Below, piece after piece: positions 18,692 to 28,335 of a stretch of DNA of 42,237 nt (the stretch's first letter is position 1; each line of letters opens with the position of its first letter). This stretch comes from Bryobacterales bacterium (GTDB lineage Bacteria > Acidobacteriota > Terriglobia > Bryobacterales > Bryobacteraceae): positions 1-42,237 of the forward strand of contig DAIDHC010000086.1 of the NCBI GenBank assembly GCA_027452065.1, given 5' to 3'. Below the pieces are notes generated by a model. It was not told the origin of the DNA, ran no database searches, and saw only the letters and a list, made by a program, of their open reading frames with translations. Both the position numbers and the translations under genes were made by a program.

Positions 18692-20788
18692 ATGACGGTC
18701 GAGAGGTTTTTCGAATACGCGCTGCTGTGCATGCTGGCCAGCGGGTACCTGGCGCTGGCGGGGTCGGGCTCGATTGCGCCGCTGGCGATCGGGCTGACCG
18801 GGGCGGCGCTGGTGGCGCGGGCGCTCATGGTGGCCGGCATTGTGAGGGTGCGCATCCCGCCGCAGGTGACCACCGGGCTGACGCTGGCCTACATGGGATT
18901 TTACGCGGCCGACTATTTCGTCATTTCGCGTAGCTTTCCCACCGCTACCGTGCACCTGATCTTCTTCCTGGCGGTGACCAAGATTCTGACGGCGTCCACC
19001 AACCGGGATTATTTTTACGTGAAGGCGATCGCTCTTCTGGAGCTGTTGGCGGCGAGTCTGTTTTCCGAGCGGTCGAGCTTTCTGCTGTATCTGGGGATGT
19101 TTCTGGTGTCGGGTGTGGCGGCCTTCGCCAGCGATGAGATCCGGAAGTCGTCGCGGACGAGCGGGGCGCGGGTGGTGGCGCAGAGGGCGCCGGTGGGGAG
19201 GCTGGCGCTGTTTACCGGGGCGGTGTCGGTGGGGATTCTGGTGATCACCGCCGGATTTTTCTTCCTGCTGCCACGGACGGCGCGGGCGGCGCTGCAGCGG
19301 TTCGCGCCGGGGCATTACCGGATGGCGGGCTTCTCGAGCGAGGTGGACCTGGGCACCATCGGAGAGTTGCAGCAGCGGGGAACGCCGGTGATGCACGTGA
19401 GGACGGAGGACGGGAGGCCGATGCCGGCGGGCCTGAAGTGGAGAGGCGCGGCGCTGGCGGCTTTCGACGGGAAGCGGTGGTACAACCCGCCGGGGCTGGG
19501 CCTGACCGGCGTGGTGACTTCGCAAAGGCACGGGCTGTTTGTGCTGGCCACCGGCGAGCAGCAGCGGCGGGCGGCGCCGCGCATCACCTACGTCGTGCAC
19601 CTGAGCGAGATGGCGGGCGACGCACTGTTTTTTGCGGGGCGGCCGGAGTTTTTGTGGATCGACGCGCCCTATGTGGAAAGGACCGCGCCGGGGACATTCC
19701 GGAGGCAGTTCGGGCCGCCGCTGGAGGTGACCTACCAGGCGCGGAGCCTGGTGGAAGGCGACGACGGCGGGACGGCGGAAGACACGGTGACGGAGAAGGC
19801 GTTGCAGGAGGGAGTGTATCTGCGGCTTCCGCCGACGGACCGGCGTGTGTGGGCGCTGGCGCGGAAAATCACCGCGGGCATCGAGGACCCGCTGTGGCAG
19901 GCGCGGGCCATCGAGCGGTATCTGCCGGAGCATTACGCCTACACTCTGCGGCTGCCCGAGCGGGAGGCGCGGGACCCGATCGCCAATTTTCTGTTCGTGC
20001 GGCGCAAGGGGCACTGCGAGTATTTCGCCTCGACGATGGCGGTGATGCTGCGGACGCTGGGGATACCCTCGCGGCTGGTGACCGGGTTTCAGGGCGGGGT
20101 TTACAATCCGATCGACCACCAGCAGTTGATCCGGGCCTCGGACGCGCACAGTTGGGTGGAGGCCTGGCTGCCGGACAGGGGATGGACGACGTTCGATCCC
20201 ACGCCGTTCGCGCCGGGGACGGAGATGGCGTCGTTGCTGGACCGTCTGGAGTTGTACGCCGACGCGGCGGACGTGTTCTGGCAGGAGTGGGTGCTCGATT
20301 ATTCGCTGGACCATCAGCTCCTGCTCGCCGCGAGAATGGAGGACTCGGGGCGGCGGTTGCGGATGGGCTGGCTGGACCACGCGGCCGCGGCGGCGGGCGA
20401 GGACTGGCGGGCGATGGAGCGGCTGGGGCGGAGCTACGGGCTGCCGGCGGCGCTGGCGGCGATCGCGCTGGGGCTGGCACTCGGCTTTGGCGGGGAGGCG
20501 GTGCGATGGGCGAAGGAATGGGCGCAGGTGCGGCGGGCGCGCGAGGGGCGGGCGCGGCCTTCCGACGCCGCGGTGCTCTATCAAAGGATGCTGCGCTTGA
20601 TGGAGCGGCGCGGCGTGGCGCGGCCGGTGTGGCTGACGCCGCGCGAGTTCGCCGCCGTGGTGCGGGAGCCGCGGCTGGCGGAGCTGGCGCGCGAGATGGC
20701 CGAAGGGTATAACGAGCTGCGGTTCGGCGGGCGGGCCGAAGGCGCCGAGACCATGGCGCGAGTGCTCGAGGAGTTGGAGGAGGCCTGA
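18692..20788 (+). CDS. TgpA-like membrane transglutaminase/protease-fold protein
   Basis: A 698-residue protein. Several N-terminal membrane helices (to about residue 200) precede a periplasmic domain (DUF3488 type) and a transglutaminase core. The catalytic triad is visible: C442 in RRKGHCEYFASTMAVMLR, H486 in ASDAHSWVEAW and D502 in TTFDPTPF. One further helix near 590 (LPAALAAIALGLALGFG) and a cytoplasmic DUF4129-like tail follow. This is the TgpA layout. Many such genes sit beside DUF58 and MoxR genes; none is adjacent here. Confidence 0.9.
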   Translation: MTVERFFEYALLCMLASGYLALAGSGSIAPLAIGLTGAALVARALMVAGIVRVRIPPQVTTGLTLAYMGFYAADYFVISRSFPTATVHLIFFLAVTKILTASTNRDYFYVKAIALLELLAASLFSERSSFLLYLGMFLVSGVAAFASDEIRKSSRTSGARVVAQRAPVGRLALFTGAVSVGILVITAGFFFLLPRTARAALQRFAPGHYRMAGFSSEVDLGTIGELQQRGTPVMHVRTEDGRPMPAGLKWRGAALAAFDGKRWYNPPGLGLTGVVTSQRHGLFVLATGEQQRRAAPRITYVVHLSEMAGDALFFAGRPEFLWIDAPYVERTAPGTFRRQFGPPLEVTYQARSLVEGDDGGTAEDTVTEKALQEGVYLRLPPTDRRVWALARKITAGIEDPLWQARAIERYLPEHYAYTLRLPEREARDPIANFLFVRRKGHCEYFASTMAVMLRTLGIPSRLVTGFQGGVYNPIDHQQLIRASDAHSWVEAWLPDRGWTTFDPTPFAPGTEMASLLDRLELYADAADVFWQEWVLDYSLDHQLLLAARMEDSGRRLRMGWLDHAAAAAGEDWRAMERLGRSYGLPAALAAIALGLALGFGGEAVRWAKEWAQVRRAREGRARPSDAAVLYQRMLRLMERRGVARPVWLTPREFAAVVREPRLAELAREMAEGYNELRFGGRAEGAETMARVLEELEEA

Positions 20789-20791
20789 GGC

Positions 20792-21274
20792 TCAGGACTC
20801 CTGGATGGTGACGGATTTGAGCTGATCGCCCTGCTGGACGGCGTCGACGACGTCCTGGCCGGTGAGCACCTGGCCGAAGACGGTGTGCTTGGGGTCGAGC
20901 CAGTCGGTGGCCACGTGGGTGATGAAGAACTGGCTGCCGTTGGTGTTGGGGCCGGCGTTGGCCATGGAGAGCGAGCCCACGTTGTGGGTGTTGTCGCGGC
21001 CGGCGATTTCGTCTTCGAAGCGATAGCCGGGACCGCCGCGGCCGGTGCCGGTCGGGTCGCCGCCCTGGATCATGAAATTGGAAATGACGCGGTGGAAGAC
21101 GGTGCCGTCGTAAAAACCTTCGCGGGCAAGGAAGACGAAGTTGTTGACGGTTTTCGGCGCCTGGGAGGCGAACAGCTCGCAGACCACGGACCCGCGCGAG
21201 GTGTCAAACGTCGCGGTGTATTTCTTTGCAGGGTCGATGCTCATGGGCGGCGGCGCCGGGTATTGTTTAGCCAT
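20792..21274 (-). CDS. Cyclophilin-type peptidyl-prolyl isomerase
   Basis: A 160-residue enzyme that speeds cis-trans isomerisation of X-Pro bonds. It has the cyclophilin motifs [43 protein letters not shown] and KHTVFGQV. It has no signal peptide, so it is probably cytoplasmic. The start at ATG 21274 is supported by TACACT 6 nt upstream (leaderless pattern). The stop lies 3 nt from the convergent transglutaminase stop. Confidence 0.93.
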   Translation of the reverse strand: MAKQYPAPPPMSIDPAKKYTATFDTSRGSVVCELFASQAPKTVNNFVFLAREGFYDGTVFHRVISNFMIQGGDPTGTGRGGPGYRFEDEIAGRDNTHNVGSLSMANAGPNTNGSQFFITHVATDWLDPKHTVFGQVLTGQDVVDAVQQGDQLKSVTIQES

Positions 21275-21280
21275 GATTTC

Positions 21281-21286
21281 AGTGTA
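21281..21286 (-). promoter_or_regulatory. TANNNT -10 element of the cyclophilin gene
   Basis: TACACT on the minus strand, then GAAATC and ATG 21274, a 6-nt gap typical of leaderless genes. No Shine-Dalgarno is present. Confidence 0.5.
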
Positions 21287-21321
21287 GCGGCAGGAGGCGC
21301 GGCCCCGCGCGGGAGCGGGCC

Positions 21322-22968
21322 TCAGACGTCTCCGGCCTTCATGCGGCCGGCCATGTAATCGGTGGCGCGCCAGGCGTTGGCCAGGATGGTGAGCGTCGGA
21401 TTTTTCTCGGTGCTGGTAGGGAAAGCGGCGCCGTCGACGACGAACAGATTCTTCACTTCGTGGGACTGGCAGTATTTGTTCAGCGCCGAGCGTTTCGGAT
21501 CGTCGCCCATGCGGCAGGTGCCGTGCTCGTGAATGGCGCCGCCGCTGACGTCGAGCGAGCCGCGCTGGTAGGGGAGGATTTCGGCGTTGGCGTTGTGGAG
21601 GATCTCCTCGCAGGTGGAGTACATCGCCTCGGCCATCTTGCGCTCGTTGTCGCCGATGGAATATTCGATGCGGGCCAGCGGGACGCCATAGGCGTCTTTC
21701 GGCGTGCCTTCGACGGTGATGCGGTTGGTGGCGCGGGGAAGCACCTCGCCGTAGGGATGAAGGGCGACCAGGGCGGGGTAGCGTTTCTTGATGGCCTGCT
21801 TGAGATCGGCGCCGAAGCCGGGGAGTTGTTTGCTGAACGAGGCGCCTTCCTGCGCGCCGAAGCCCCAGAACTGCATGCCGTAGCCGCGCAGATAGTCTTT
21901 TTTCGCGCCGGCGGGAGGGTCGAAGCGGGGCATGTAAATATGCTCGCCGGAGATGCCGTCGTCGTTGTGCGTGGGGCCGCCCATGAGCTCGGGCAGGAAG
22001 GCGTACATGTGGAAGCGGATCTGTTCGCAGAGATAGCGGCCGATGACGTCGCTCGAGTTGCCGATGCCGTTGGGGTAGCGTGGGCTGCGGCTGTTGAGCA
22101 GGATGCGGGTGGAGTCGACGCAGGAGGCGGCGACTACGACGCGTTTGGCGCGGATGACGCGCTCCTGTTTGTCGGCGCGGCCGAAATACTGCACGCCGCT
22201 GGCCAGGCCCTGGTCGTCCACCAGGATGCGGGCGGCGACGGCGTTGTCGAGGATAGTGAGGCGGTTGGTGAGCAGGGCGGGCTCGAGCAGGTAGTCGGAG
22301 GAATTGAAGAAGGCGCCGATGTCGCAGCCGCGGCCGCAGCCTCCGCAGTAGTGGCAGGGGGGATGGTTGCCGAGTTGGCGGGTGAGGACGGCGCGGCGGC
22401 CGGCGACGATGTTGACGCCGGATTGATGGGCGGCGCGGCGGATCAGGTATTCGCCGCACCGGGGATTAGGCGGCGGTTGGTGGAAGCGGCTGCCCGGGAG
22501 CCAGGGCTGGTCGTCTGTGCCTCCGTTGACGCCGATCAACTGTTCGACTTTGTCGTAGTAGGGGGCGAGGTCGGAGTAGCGGATGGGCCAGGGGATCTCC
22601 CAACCGTCGCGGGCGGGCTCGGTGAGGTTGAGGTCGGAGTAGCGGAGGCTGACGCGGCCCCAGACATTGGTTTTGCCGCCGCGGCCCCAGACGCGGATGA
22701 GCTCGAAGGGTTGATTGGGAGGCGTGAAGTAGGGCTGCTCTTTCGCGCTCAGGTAGAACTCGGGCGGGTGAAGGCCGCGGGCTTCCCTCTGCCGCCACTC
22801 CCAGGGGCGGACGTGGGACCAGTAGCGGGCGCTGTTGAAGCGCGTGCCGGCGTCGAGCAGGACAACGCGAGCGCCCTGGCGGGTGAGGTTCCAGGCGGCC
22901 ATGCCGCCGGCGGCGCCGCTGCCGATGATGACCACGTCGTGAATTTCGGGTGCGGGTTGGATCTTCAT
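21322..22968 (-). CDS. GMC-family FAD-dependent oxidoreductase (sugar/alcohol dehydrogenase large subunit)
   Basis: A 548-residue flavoprotein. The N-terminal FAD site is [15 protein letters not shown]. The C-terminal GMC signature contains HEHGTCRMG and [11 protein letters not shown] with the catalytic His/Asn pair. A Cys cluster [17 protein letters not shown] occurs mid-protein, resembling the Fe-S binding site of gluconate and glucose dehydrogenase large subunits. It has no signal peptide, consistent with Tat export together with the upstream small subunit. The start lies 5 nt after that gene's stop. The oxidised substrate is probably a sugar or sugar acid but is unknown. Confidence 0.9.
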   Translation of the reverse strand: MKIQPAPEIHDVVIIGSGAAGGMAAWNLTRQGARVVLLDAGTRFNSARYWSHVRPWEWRQREARGLHPPEFYLSAKEQPYFTPPNQPFELIRVWGRGGKTNVWGRVSLRYSDLNLTEPARDGWEIPWPIRYSDLAPYYDKVEQLIGVNGGTDDQPWLPGSRFHQPPPNPRCGEYLIRRAAHQSGVNIVAGRRAVLTRQLGNHPPCHYCGGCGRGCDIGAFFNSSDYLLEPALLTNRLTILDNAVAARILVDDQGLASGVQYFGRADKQERVIRAKRVVVAASCVDSTRILLNSRSPRYPNGIGNSSDVIGRYLCEQIRFHMYAFLPELMGGPTHNDDGISGEHIYMPRFDPPAGAKKDYLRGYGMQFWGFGAQEGASFSKQLPGFGADLKQAIKKRYPALVALHPYGEVLPRATNRITVEGTPKDAYGVPLARIEYSIGDNERKMAEAMYSTCEEILHNANAEILPYQRGSLDVSGGAIHEHGTCRMGDDPKRSALNKYCQSHEVKNLFVVDGAAFPTSTEKNPTLTILANAWRATDYMAGRMKAGDV

Positions 22969-22973
22969 GGCGG

Positions 22974-23459
22974 TTAGTCGAGGCGCTGGTGCTCGGGATG
23001 GGTGCAGCCGGGGAAGGAGGCCAGCGGGACGCTGCCCTGATAGCCGAGTTCGGTGACCAGGCCTTCGCGAGTGGAGTAGTAGGCGTCGATGACGTGATCC
23101 TTGAGGGTTTGAAAGAAGCCGCCAGGCGTGGAGGCGAGGCGGGTGAGGGCCGCGGTTTGCTCATCGGGGGCGAGTTTCAGAAAGTCGGAGCCGCCGAGCG
23201 AGGCGATGCCTTCGCGAAGCTCGGAGGCGAGCGCCTGCTTTTTGGAGGCGGCGGCGTCGATGAGCGCGGGGACGCCGGCGTCGGCGGCGCCGGGGGTGTC
23301 GGTTCTCGGGATGATGAGGTCGGAGAGGCGGGCGAGGACGGCAAGTTCCTCCGGGCTCAAGGCCCCCGTCGCGGCGGCCGGCGGGGCGGCGGAAACGGGG
23401 AGAATCGGCAGGGCGACCGAGGCGGTGAGGACGCGGAGGGCGTCGCGGCGGGTTTTCAT
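22974..23459 (-). CDS. Gluconate 2-dehydrogenase subunit 3-like Tat-exported small subunit
   Basis: A 161-residue partner of the GMC enzyme. The N-terminus [20 protein letters not shown] is a twin-arginine-like signal. The mature domain has the family stretch [35 protein letters not shown] and ends [18 protein letters not shown]. It probably escorts the folded flavoprotein through the Tat pore and stabilises it. No cytochrome c subunit is adjacent. ATG 23459 is preceded by TACCAT with an 8-nt gap. Confidence 0.88.
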   Translation of the reverse strand: MKTRRDALRVLTASVALPILPVSAAPPAAATGALSPEELAVLARLSDLIIPRTDTPGAADAGVPALIDAAASKKQALASELREGIASLGGSDFLKLAPDEQTAALTRLASTPGGFFQTLKDHVIDAYYSTREGLVTELGYQGSVPLASFPGCTHPEHQRLD

Positions 23460-23467
23460 AAGGAGGG

Positions 23468-23473
23468 ATGGTA
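23468..23473 (-). promoter_or_regulatory. TANNNT -10 element of the dehydrogenase operon
   Basis: TACCAT is followed by 8 nt and ATG 23459. The gap contains CCTCCTT, the opposite of a Shine-Dalgarno, which supports leaderless initiation. Confidence 0.35.
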
Positions 23474-23523
23474 TCTCAGATGGCCGCAGAAATCCATTAG
23501 ACGGCCTGAGACTGCGTCACTAT

Positions 23524-23601
23524 GCGTCACAGGCGGTTGACTACCCGGACACGGGCAGCGGGGGCCGATTTCTCCGCCGGATCGATTTCGAGGTTTCGCG
23601 A
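23524..23601. repeat. Copy A of a 78-bp direct repeat: remnant of an esterase 3' end
   Basis: 67 of 78 bases match 25858-25935 with no gaps, including perfect runs of 27 and 31 nt. Read on the minus strand it encodes [20 protein letters not shown] then TGA, the same C-terminus and stop as the esterase at 25861. No esterase body is attached upstream, so this is a tail fragment. Confidence 0.85.
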
Positions 23602-23703
23602 AATGTTCGCCATGCGGATACCGCGCCGAAGCCGGTGGGCGCGGTGCTTGCGCCACTTCACCGCGCCGTGGCCAGGCGCGCGGAAGGTTCCGGGAGTTGG
23701 AAA

Positions 23704-23725
23704 GACTCCTCCCAGGGGAGGAGTC
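23704..23725 (-). terminator. Hairpin terminator after the small exported-protein gene
   Basis: GACTCCTCCC and GGGAGGAGTC form a 10-bp perfect inverted repeat (8-bp stem with a 6-nt loop when folded). On the minus strand it lies 3 nt after the stop at 23729 and is followed by TTTCC. The U tract is short, so efficiency is uncertain. Confidence 0.6.
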
Positions 23726-23728
23726 AGG

Positions 23729-24004
23729 TTAGCGGCCAAGAACGGCCGTAGGCACGCTGGTTCGCCCGCCGGCGCTCCAGATCGGATGGCCGTGTCCGTC
23801 GAAAAGCTGGAACGACGGTCTCCCTTCCTCGGCGGACAAAGTGCCGAGGACGGTTCCGTTCCTGTCGACCAGAACAAATCGCTCGGCGCGGAATTCCGTC
23901 GGCGCCGGCGATTGGGCGTGGACAAGCTGCGGCGATGCGTAATGGGACAACACGCCACCCAGGAGACCGGCGGCGAATGAAAGAACGATGGTTCGTTTGT
24001 TCAC
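23729..24004 (-). CDS. Small exported protein of unknown function
   Basis: A 91-residue protein with a signal peptide or anchor (VNKRTIVLSFAAGLLGGVLSHY). The rest, FRAERFVLVDRNGTVLGTLSAEEGRPSFQLFDGHGHPIWSAG, is a compact beta-strand module with a repeated 'vLvDrnGtvlg / fqLfDghGhpi' pattern. Such modules occur in small bacterial surface proteins of unknown role. GTG 24004 is chosen for the GGAGAAG ribosome binding site 4 nt upstream. Codon use is less G-biased than in surrounding genes. It diverges from the porin gene across a 163-nt AT-richer region and lies within the repeat-bounded block. Confidence 0.72.
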   Translation of the reverse strand: MNKRTIVLSFAAGLLGGVLSHYASPQLVHAQSPAPTEFRAERFVLVDRNGTVLGTLSAEEGRPSFQLFDGHGHPIWSAGGRTSVPTAVLGR

Positions 24005-24156
24005 TGAGCTTCTCCGTTTCCAGTAATGAGACTTGCTGCCGGCGGTCGTGGCGGGCGGGGCACTTCGGGGTGTTGGCGTGAGTATCTCACATCGTGCAAT
24101 AGCTGCGCTTATAAAGTTCTGACACAATCTTGATTACTTTTTTAGGCATACCGGCA

Positions 24157-24162
24157 TATGCT
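24157..24162 (+). promoter_or_regulatory. TANNNT -10 element of the porin gene
   Basis: TATGCT is followed by 5 nt and GTG 24168. The region upstream (24060-24156) is the most AT-rich in its neighbourhood. Confidence 0.4.
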
Positions 24163-24167
24163 GGGCC

Positions 24168-25850
24168 GTGCGACTACTCAAAAGCCCCGTCTGCTACGCC
24201 GCCTGCTCCGCCCTGATGGTTTCCGGTCTTCAGATCCGGGCCCAGGAGCCAACCCGCCCGCAACCGCCGTTGACCGAGCGGGAACGCCGCCTTCTGGAGG
24301 AGGTGAATCAACTGAAAGCGCGGCTCGCCGCCATCGAGCAGGAGCTGTTGAGCGGAGGCTCGGAAACGCCGGCTCCCGCCTCCCCCTCCTCCGCGCCGGC
24401 CGCCGGTACCGCGGCCGTGGCGGAGGCGCGCTCGTTTGTTCCGGCGTCCACGACAGCGCCGGCGCCGGCGAAGACGGCAGCCGGAGTGCCCGCCTCCTCC
24501 ACGCCGGCGGCGGACGGCGCGGGCGCACAGACGCCGCCCGGCCCTCAGACAGCTTCCGCGCCTCCGCCCGCGCCGGCGGCTCCGAAGCCCGATCCGTTTT
24601 CCTTCGCCGACTTCACCTGGCTGACGGGCAATCCGCGCACCACCGAGTCGCCTCTCGATACCAAGGTCTTTACACCCGAAGTCAGAGTGGACACCGATTA
24701 CGTCTACGATTTCAACCATCCGGCCGACCACACCATCGGCGGATCGAGCGAGGTGTTTCGATCCGGCGAAGTGCAACTGACACAGTTCGGGGTGGGCGGC
24801 GATTTTCACTGGGATAACGTCCGCGCCCGCCTGATGACGCAGTTTGGCATGTACTCCTCGACAACGCCGCGCAACGACGCGAGCCCGGGGCTCGGCCAGT
24901 GGAATATGGACACGGCCTACCGCTACATCTCGGAAGCTTATGGCGGGTATCACTTTAATAAGTGGTACGGCATCAATGTCGACGCCGGAATCTTCATGTC
25001 CTATGTCGGGCTGTTCAGTTACTACCAGTTTGATAATTGGGCCTACCAACCGTCTTACGTGTCGTCGAACACGCCGTGGTTTTTCAACGGCGTCCGGGTT
25101 CAGATCTTTCCCACCGAGAAGCTGAAAATCGAGCCGTGGTTTGTCAACGGATGGCAATCCTACGGAAAGTTCAATAAAGCGCCGGGGTTCGGCGTTCAGG
25201 TTTTGTATCGTCCCAACGGTTGGCTCTCCGTTCTCGGCAACCAGTATTACGGCACCGATACGCTGGGCATCCCCGGACGAATGCGCTTCCACAGCGACGA
25301 CAGCATACAGATCAAGTATTACGACGATCCGGGTCGCTTGCTGGATAAGGCGGCCATGACGATGACCGTCGACGCCGGATGCGAATTCGGCGCCCAAAGC
25401 GGGGTCAGTTGTTATGGAGGAAACGCCGCGAAACCGTCGCAGTATTTCCTCGGCTTCATGACCTATCAGCGGTTCTGGTTTCACCGGGACCTGTTCGCGG
25501 TGACCATCGGCGGCGGAGCGATCGATAACCCGGGCCGCTACCTGGTGCTGCTGCCGCCGATCAACGGCGCCACCGCCTTCAGCGGAACGCCGTACTTTCC
25601 GGAATCGCCGGGCCTGCCGTACAAAGCCTGGGACGCTTCGGCCACCTTCGACTACATGCCGCAGCAGTTCATCACCTGGCGCTTTGAGTACAACCACCGG
25701 GCGTCGAACGTGCCCTACTTTTCCGGCAACGGAGGCATCACGCCGCCGGGCGGGAATACGGGCGATCCGGCTCTGCTGATTCCGGGCTGGTATCCGGATC
25801 TCCGCAAGCGGGAGAATCGCATTACGATCGCCGTGCTGGTGAAGCTGTAG
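24168..25850 (+). CDS. Outer-membrane beta-barrel porin
   Basis: A 560-residue protein. A signal peptide (LLKSPVCYAACSALMVSGLQIRAQ) leads into a short coiled coil (ERERRLLEEVNQLKARLAAIEQEL), a Pro/Ala/Ser-rich linker (about 68-140) and then a barrel with many aromatic-flanked strands (YVYDFNHPADHTIGG, YGGYHFNKWYGINVDAGIFMSYVGLFSYYQF, ITWRFEYNHRASNVPYFSG). It ends ENRITIAVLVKL, a typical barrel tail. It resembles the BBP2-type outer-membrane proteins of Acidobacteria and Bacteroidetes. The start is GTG 24168. Codon use is more balanced than in flanking genes, which may reflect transfer or high expression. It lies inside the repeat-bounded segment. Confidence 0.85.
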   Translation: MRLLKSPVCYAACSALMVSGLQIRAQEPTRPQPPLTERERRLLEEVNQLKARLAAIEQELLSGGSETPAPASPSSAPAAGTAAVAEARSFVPASTTAPAPAKTAAGVPASSTPAADGAGAQTPPGPQTASAPPPAPAAPKPDPFSFADFTWLTGNPRTTESPLDTKVFTPEVRVDTDYVYDFNHPADHTIGGSSEVFRSGEVQLTQFGVGGDFHWDNVRARLMTQFGMYSSTTPRNDASPGLGQWNMDTAYRYISEAYGGYHFNKWYGINVDAGIFMSYVGLFSYYQFDNWAYQPSYVSSNTPWFFNGVRVQIFPTEKLKIEPWFVNGWQSYGKFNKAPGFGVQVLYRPNGWLSVLGNQYYGTDTLGIPGRMRFHSDDSIQIKYYDDPGRLLDKAAMTMTVDAGCEFGAQSGVSCYGGNAAKPSQYFLGFMTYQRFWFHRDLFAVTIGGGAIDNPGRYLVLLPPINGATAFSGTPYFPESPGLPYKAWDASATFDYMPQQFITWRFEYNHRASNVPYFSGNGGITPPGGNTGDPALLIPGWYPDLRKRENRITIAVLVKL

Positions 25851-25857
25851 CCGGGCC

Positions 25858-25935
25858 GCGTCACAGGCGGTTGACTACCCGGACGCGGTACATCGGGGCC
25901 GATTTCTCCGCCGGATCGATTTCGAAATTTTCCGA
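25858..25935. repeat. Copy B of the 78-bp direct repeat (esterase 3' end)
   Basis: Same orientation as 23524-23601. Here the sequence forms the true C-terminus of the esterase gene ([22 protein letters not shown]). The two copies are 2.33 kb apart and bracket the small exported-protein gene and the porin. Confidence 0.85.
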
Positions 25936-27123
25936 GGTTTTCCCCGGGTCGTAGCCGCGCCACAGCCAGATCAGCTCGGCCGGGGATTCGGCGAAGCCGG
26001 CGGTGCGGGTGTGGCTGTTGTTGCCGAAGCTCAGGTGAAAATCGTAGCCGCGGTATTTGAGCGAGTTGGCCATCTGGATATTTTGCAGCGGCCAGCTTCC
26101 GAACTGGTTTTCCAGATCGTTGAATCCATCCTGAAGCCAGACGCGGATGTTGCGCTTGGGCTCCTTGCGGATCTTAAAAGGATAGTCGTTGCCGCCGTCG
26201 GGCTGGCCGGTTTTCCATTGAATGCTGGTAAAGCTGCCGACGCGGCTGATGACGCGGCTGAACTGATCGGGCATGAACCAGGCGGCGTTGAAGGCGCAGA
26301 TGCCGCCGGAGGATTCGCCGGCCAGGGCGCGGCTGTAGCCGTCGGTGCGGAGGCTATACTTTTTCGCCACCTCGGGCAGGATCTCGGCGAGCAGGAATCG
26401 GGCGTAGGTATCCGAGACCGTGTCGTACTCGATGGAGCGCATGCGCTTGCCTCCGGACATGCCGGGCGAGAGGAAGACGTGGATGATGACCGGGATTTGT
26501 TTGTGGAAGGTGAGGTTGTCGATGACGTTGAGCGTGCGCGAGGGGCCGTCGCGCTCGACTTGCGCTTCGCCGTCCTGCCAGACCATCACCGCGGCGGGCG
26601 TTCCCGGATCGTAGCCGGCCGGCACGTAGATCCAGTAGTTGCTCTCCATGCCGGCGTAGATCGAGCTCGAGTGGGTGAGCCTGCCCGACAGCACCCCCTG
26701 GGGGACGCCGGGCTCGAGATACGATTCGGGCGCGTAGGCGGGGACGTTTTCCTTGCCGCCGAAGGAGGAGCCGGCGAGATCGTAATGATAGTTGTGCGTA
26801 CGGCCGGTGGTGAGCTGGGCGATGTAGTAATGAAGGGAAGTGCCGGCGACAGAGGCCATGGGTACGGGGTCGTTTTCGTCGATGACGATGCGCGGGTCGC
26901 CGGGCGTGTCGACGGCGAAGAAGAAATCGGGGCCGTGGGAGGCGGCGGCGAGGCCTTTGGTGAGATCGGGGGCGGGGAAGGCGTTGGCGATAGCCTGGCG
27001 GAGTTCGGGGGAATCGGGATGGGCGCGGGCGGCGGCGATGAGATCGTCGGCGGGGAAGGAAGCGGCGGAAATCAGAAGCGCGGAGGCGACGGCGGCGAGG
27101 GGGAAACGCGAGCGGGCGGTCAT
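25861..27123 (-). CDS. Secreted esterase, EsteraseD/PF00756-like alpha/beta hydrolase
   Basis: A 420-residue protein with an N-terminal signal peptide (residues 1-24). The catalytic domain begins near [23 protein letters not shown]. The nucleophile is S271 in the elbow GESSGG, and a candidate catalytic His is in [10 protein letters not shown]. It resembles the enterochelin-esterase and acetyl-xylan-esterase-like branch, in which substrates are esters of sugars or siderophores; the actual substrate is unknown. A short C-terminal extension ([10 protein letters not shown]...VVNRL) is the part duplicated at 23524. The start codon (27123) overlaps the rlmN stop by 4 nt. Confidence 0.88.
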   Translation of the reverse strand: MTARSRFPLAAVASALLISAASFPADDLIAAARAHPDSPELRQAIANAFPAPDLTKGLAAASHGPDFFFAVDTPGDPRIVIDENDPVPMASVAGTSLHYYIAQLTTGRTHNYHYDLAGSSFGGKENVPAYAPESYLEPGVPQGVLSGRLTHSSSIYAGMESNYWIYVPAGYDPGTPAAVMVWQDGEAQVERDGPSRTLNVIDNLTFHKQIPVIIHVFLSPGMSGGKRMRSIEYDTVSDTYARFLLAEILPEVAKKYSLRTDGYSRALAGESSGGICAFNAAWFMPDQFSRVISRVGSFTSIQWKTGQPDGGNDYPFKIRKEPKRNIRVWLQDGFNDLENQFGSWPLQNIQMANSLKYRGYDFHLSFGNNSHTRTAGFAESPAELIWLWRGYDPGKTSENFEIDPAEKSAPMYRVRVVNRL

Positions 27124-28178
27124 GGGCTGACGGATATCGTATCGCCCTGGAGCGTCTCGATGCGCTTGAGCTGGCCGCAGGCGGCGAAGATGTCGCGGCC
27201 GCGGGGTTTTCTCAGGAAGCAGGGCAGCGAGCGGCGGAGGATGGCTTGAAACGCGGCCACGCGGGCGGGCTCGGGGGTGTCGAAGGGGATGCCGGGGCCG
27301 GGGTTGAGAGCGATCAGGTTGACCATGCAGTTCAGGTTAGCCAGCAGGCGTACGACGCGGCGGGCGTCGGCGTCGGTGTCGTTGACGCCTTTTAAGAGGA
27401 CGTATTCAAAGGTGAGCTTCTCCCAGGGCCGGAGCGGATAATCGCGGCAGGCCTCCATCAGGTCGGCGAGATGGTATTTGCGGGTGATGGGCATCAGCTC
27501 GCTGCGCTGCTCCTCGTGGGAGGCGTTGAGGGAGATGGCGAGTTTCGGGCGGACGGGCTCGCGGCCAAGCTCTTCCATGCGCGGGATGATGCCGCTTGTG
27601 GAGACGGTGATGCGGCGCTGGGGGATGCCGACGCCTTCCGGGTCGGTGAGGATGCGGGTGGCTTTGACGACGTTGGGGAGGTTGAGAAGCGGCTCGCCCA
27701 TGCCCATCATGACGACGTTGACGCGGCCGGAGCGGGAATCGAGGCCGTGGGCGCGGAGCACGTAGAGCACCTGGCCGACGATTTCACCGGCCGTGAGATT
27801 GCGCTCCAGCCCCATGAGGGCGGTGAGGCAGAAGCGGCAGTTGACGGGGCATCCGACCTGGCTGGAGATGCAGAGGGTGTCGCGGCCGGGCTCGGGCATG
27901 AGGACCGTTTCGACGGTGCGGAGGTCGGCGAGGCGGAGCAGGTAGCGGCGGGTGCCGTCGGTGGAGTCGTAATGGGCGGCTTCGGCGGGCAGGCCGAGCG
28001 GATGGGAGGCGGCGAGCGTCAGGCGGAGGGGCTTGGGAAAATTGGAGACCTGGGCGAGGTCGGGGACGCGGAGTTGATAGACAGCCTCGTAGAGCTGGCG
28101 GGCGCGGTAGGAGGGGTGGGCCGCGCCGAGGGCCTCCTGGATTTCGGTAAGTTCCATTCCTACAATGGGTTGCGCCAC
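27120..28178 (-). CDS. rlmN: 23S rRNA (adenine-2503-C2)-methyltransferase RlmN
   Basis: A radical SAM enzyme that methylates A2503 of 23S rRNA and A37 of some tRNAs. The protein is 352 residues from GTG 28178. The radical SAM motif CX3CX2C is CPVNCRFC. Other signatures are MGMGEPLLN and the C-terminal [11 protein letters not shown] with the second methyl-transfer Cys. GTG 28178 is chosen because a perfect TATAAT lies 7 nt upstream. ATG 28157 ([10 protein letters not shown]) is the alternative and would give 345 residues. The gene diverges from the M16 peptidase gene. Confidence 0.95.
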   Translation of the reverse strand: MAQPIVGMELTEIQEALGAAHPSYRARQLYEAVYQLRVPDLAQVSNFPKPLRLTLAASHPLGLPAEAAHYDSTDGTRRYLLRLADLRTVETVLMPEPGRDTLCISSQVGCPVNCRFCLTALMGLERNLTAGEIVGQVLYVLRAHGLDSRSGRVNVVMMGMGEPLLNLPNVVKATRILTDPEGVGIPQRRITVSTSGIIPRMEELGREPVRPKLAISLNASHEEQRSELMPITRKYHLADLMEACRDYPLRPWEKLTFEYVLLKGVNDTDADARRVVRLLANLNCMVNLIALNPGPGIPFDTPEPARVAAFQAILRRSLPCFLRKPRGRDIFAACGQLKRIETLQGDTISVSP

Positions 28179-28185
28179 GATTCCT

Positions 28186-28191
28186 ATTATA
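28186..28191 (-). promoter_or_regulatory. -10 element (TATAAT) of rlmN
   Basis: A perfect TATAAT lies 7 nt before GTG 28178 and 28 nt before ATG 28157. No -35 match is seen at 17 nt. Confidence 0.55.
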
Positions 28192-28313
28192 AACCTGAAT
28201 GGTCTCGCGCCGCGCCGGCCGGAAACCGGATTGGAGAGGCCGAGGGGGAAGGGTCCGGGGAGTACCAGGCTGTGAGGGGCGTTTCGGGCGGCGGGAGGAG
28301 CATGGGAGAACGG

Positions 28314-28319
28314 TACAAT
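28314..28319 (+). promoter_or_regulatory. Possible -10 element of the M16 peptidase gene
   Basis: TACAAT ends 16 nt before ATG 28336, predicting a leader of about 8-10 nt. No Shine-Dalgarno follows. Confidence 0.35.
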
Positions 28320-28335
28320 TGAGACAGCGGTACGA

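Noticed and set aside
20783..20795. Bidirectional terminator between the transglutaminase and cyclophilin genes
   Set aside because: The stem (CCTGA/TCAGG) is only 5 bp and no T tract follows on either strand.
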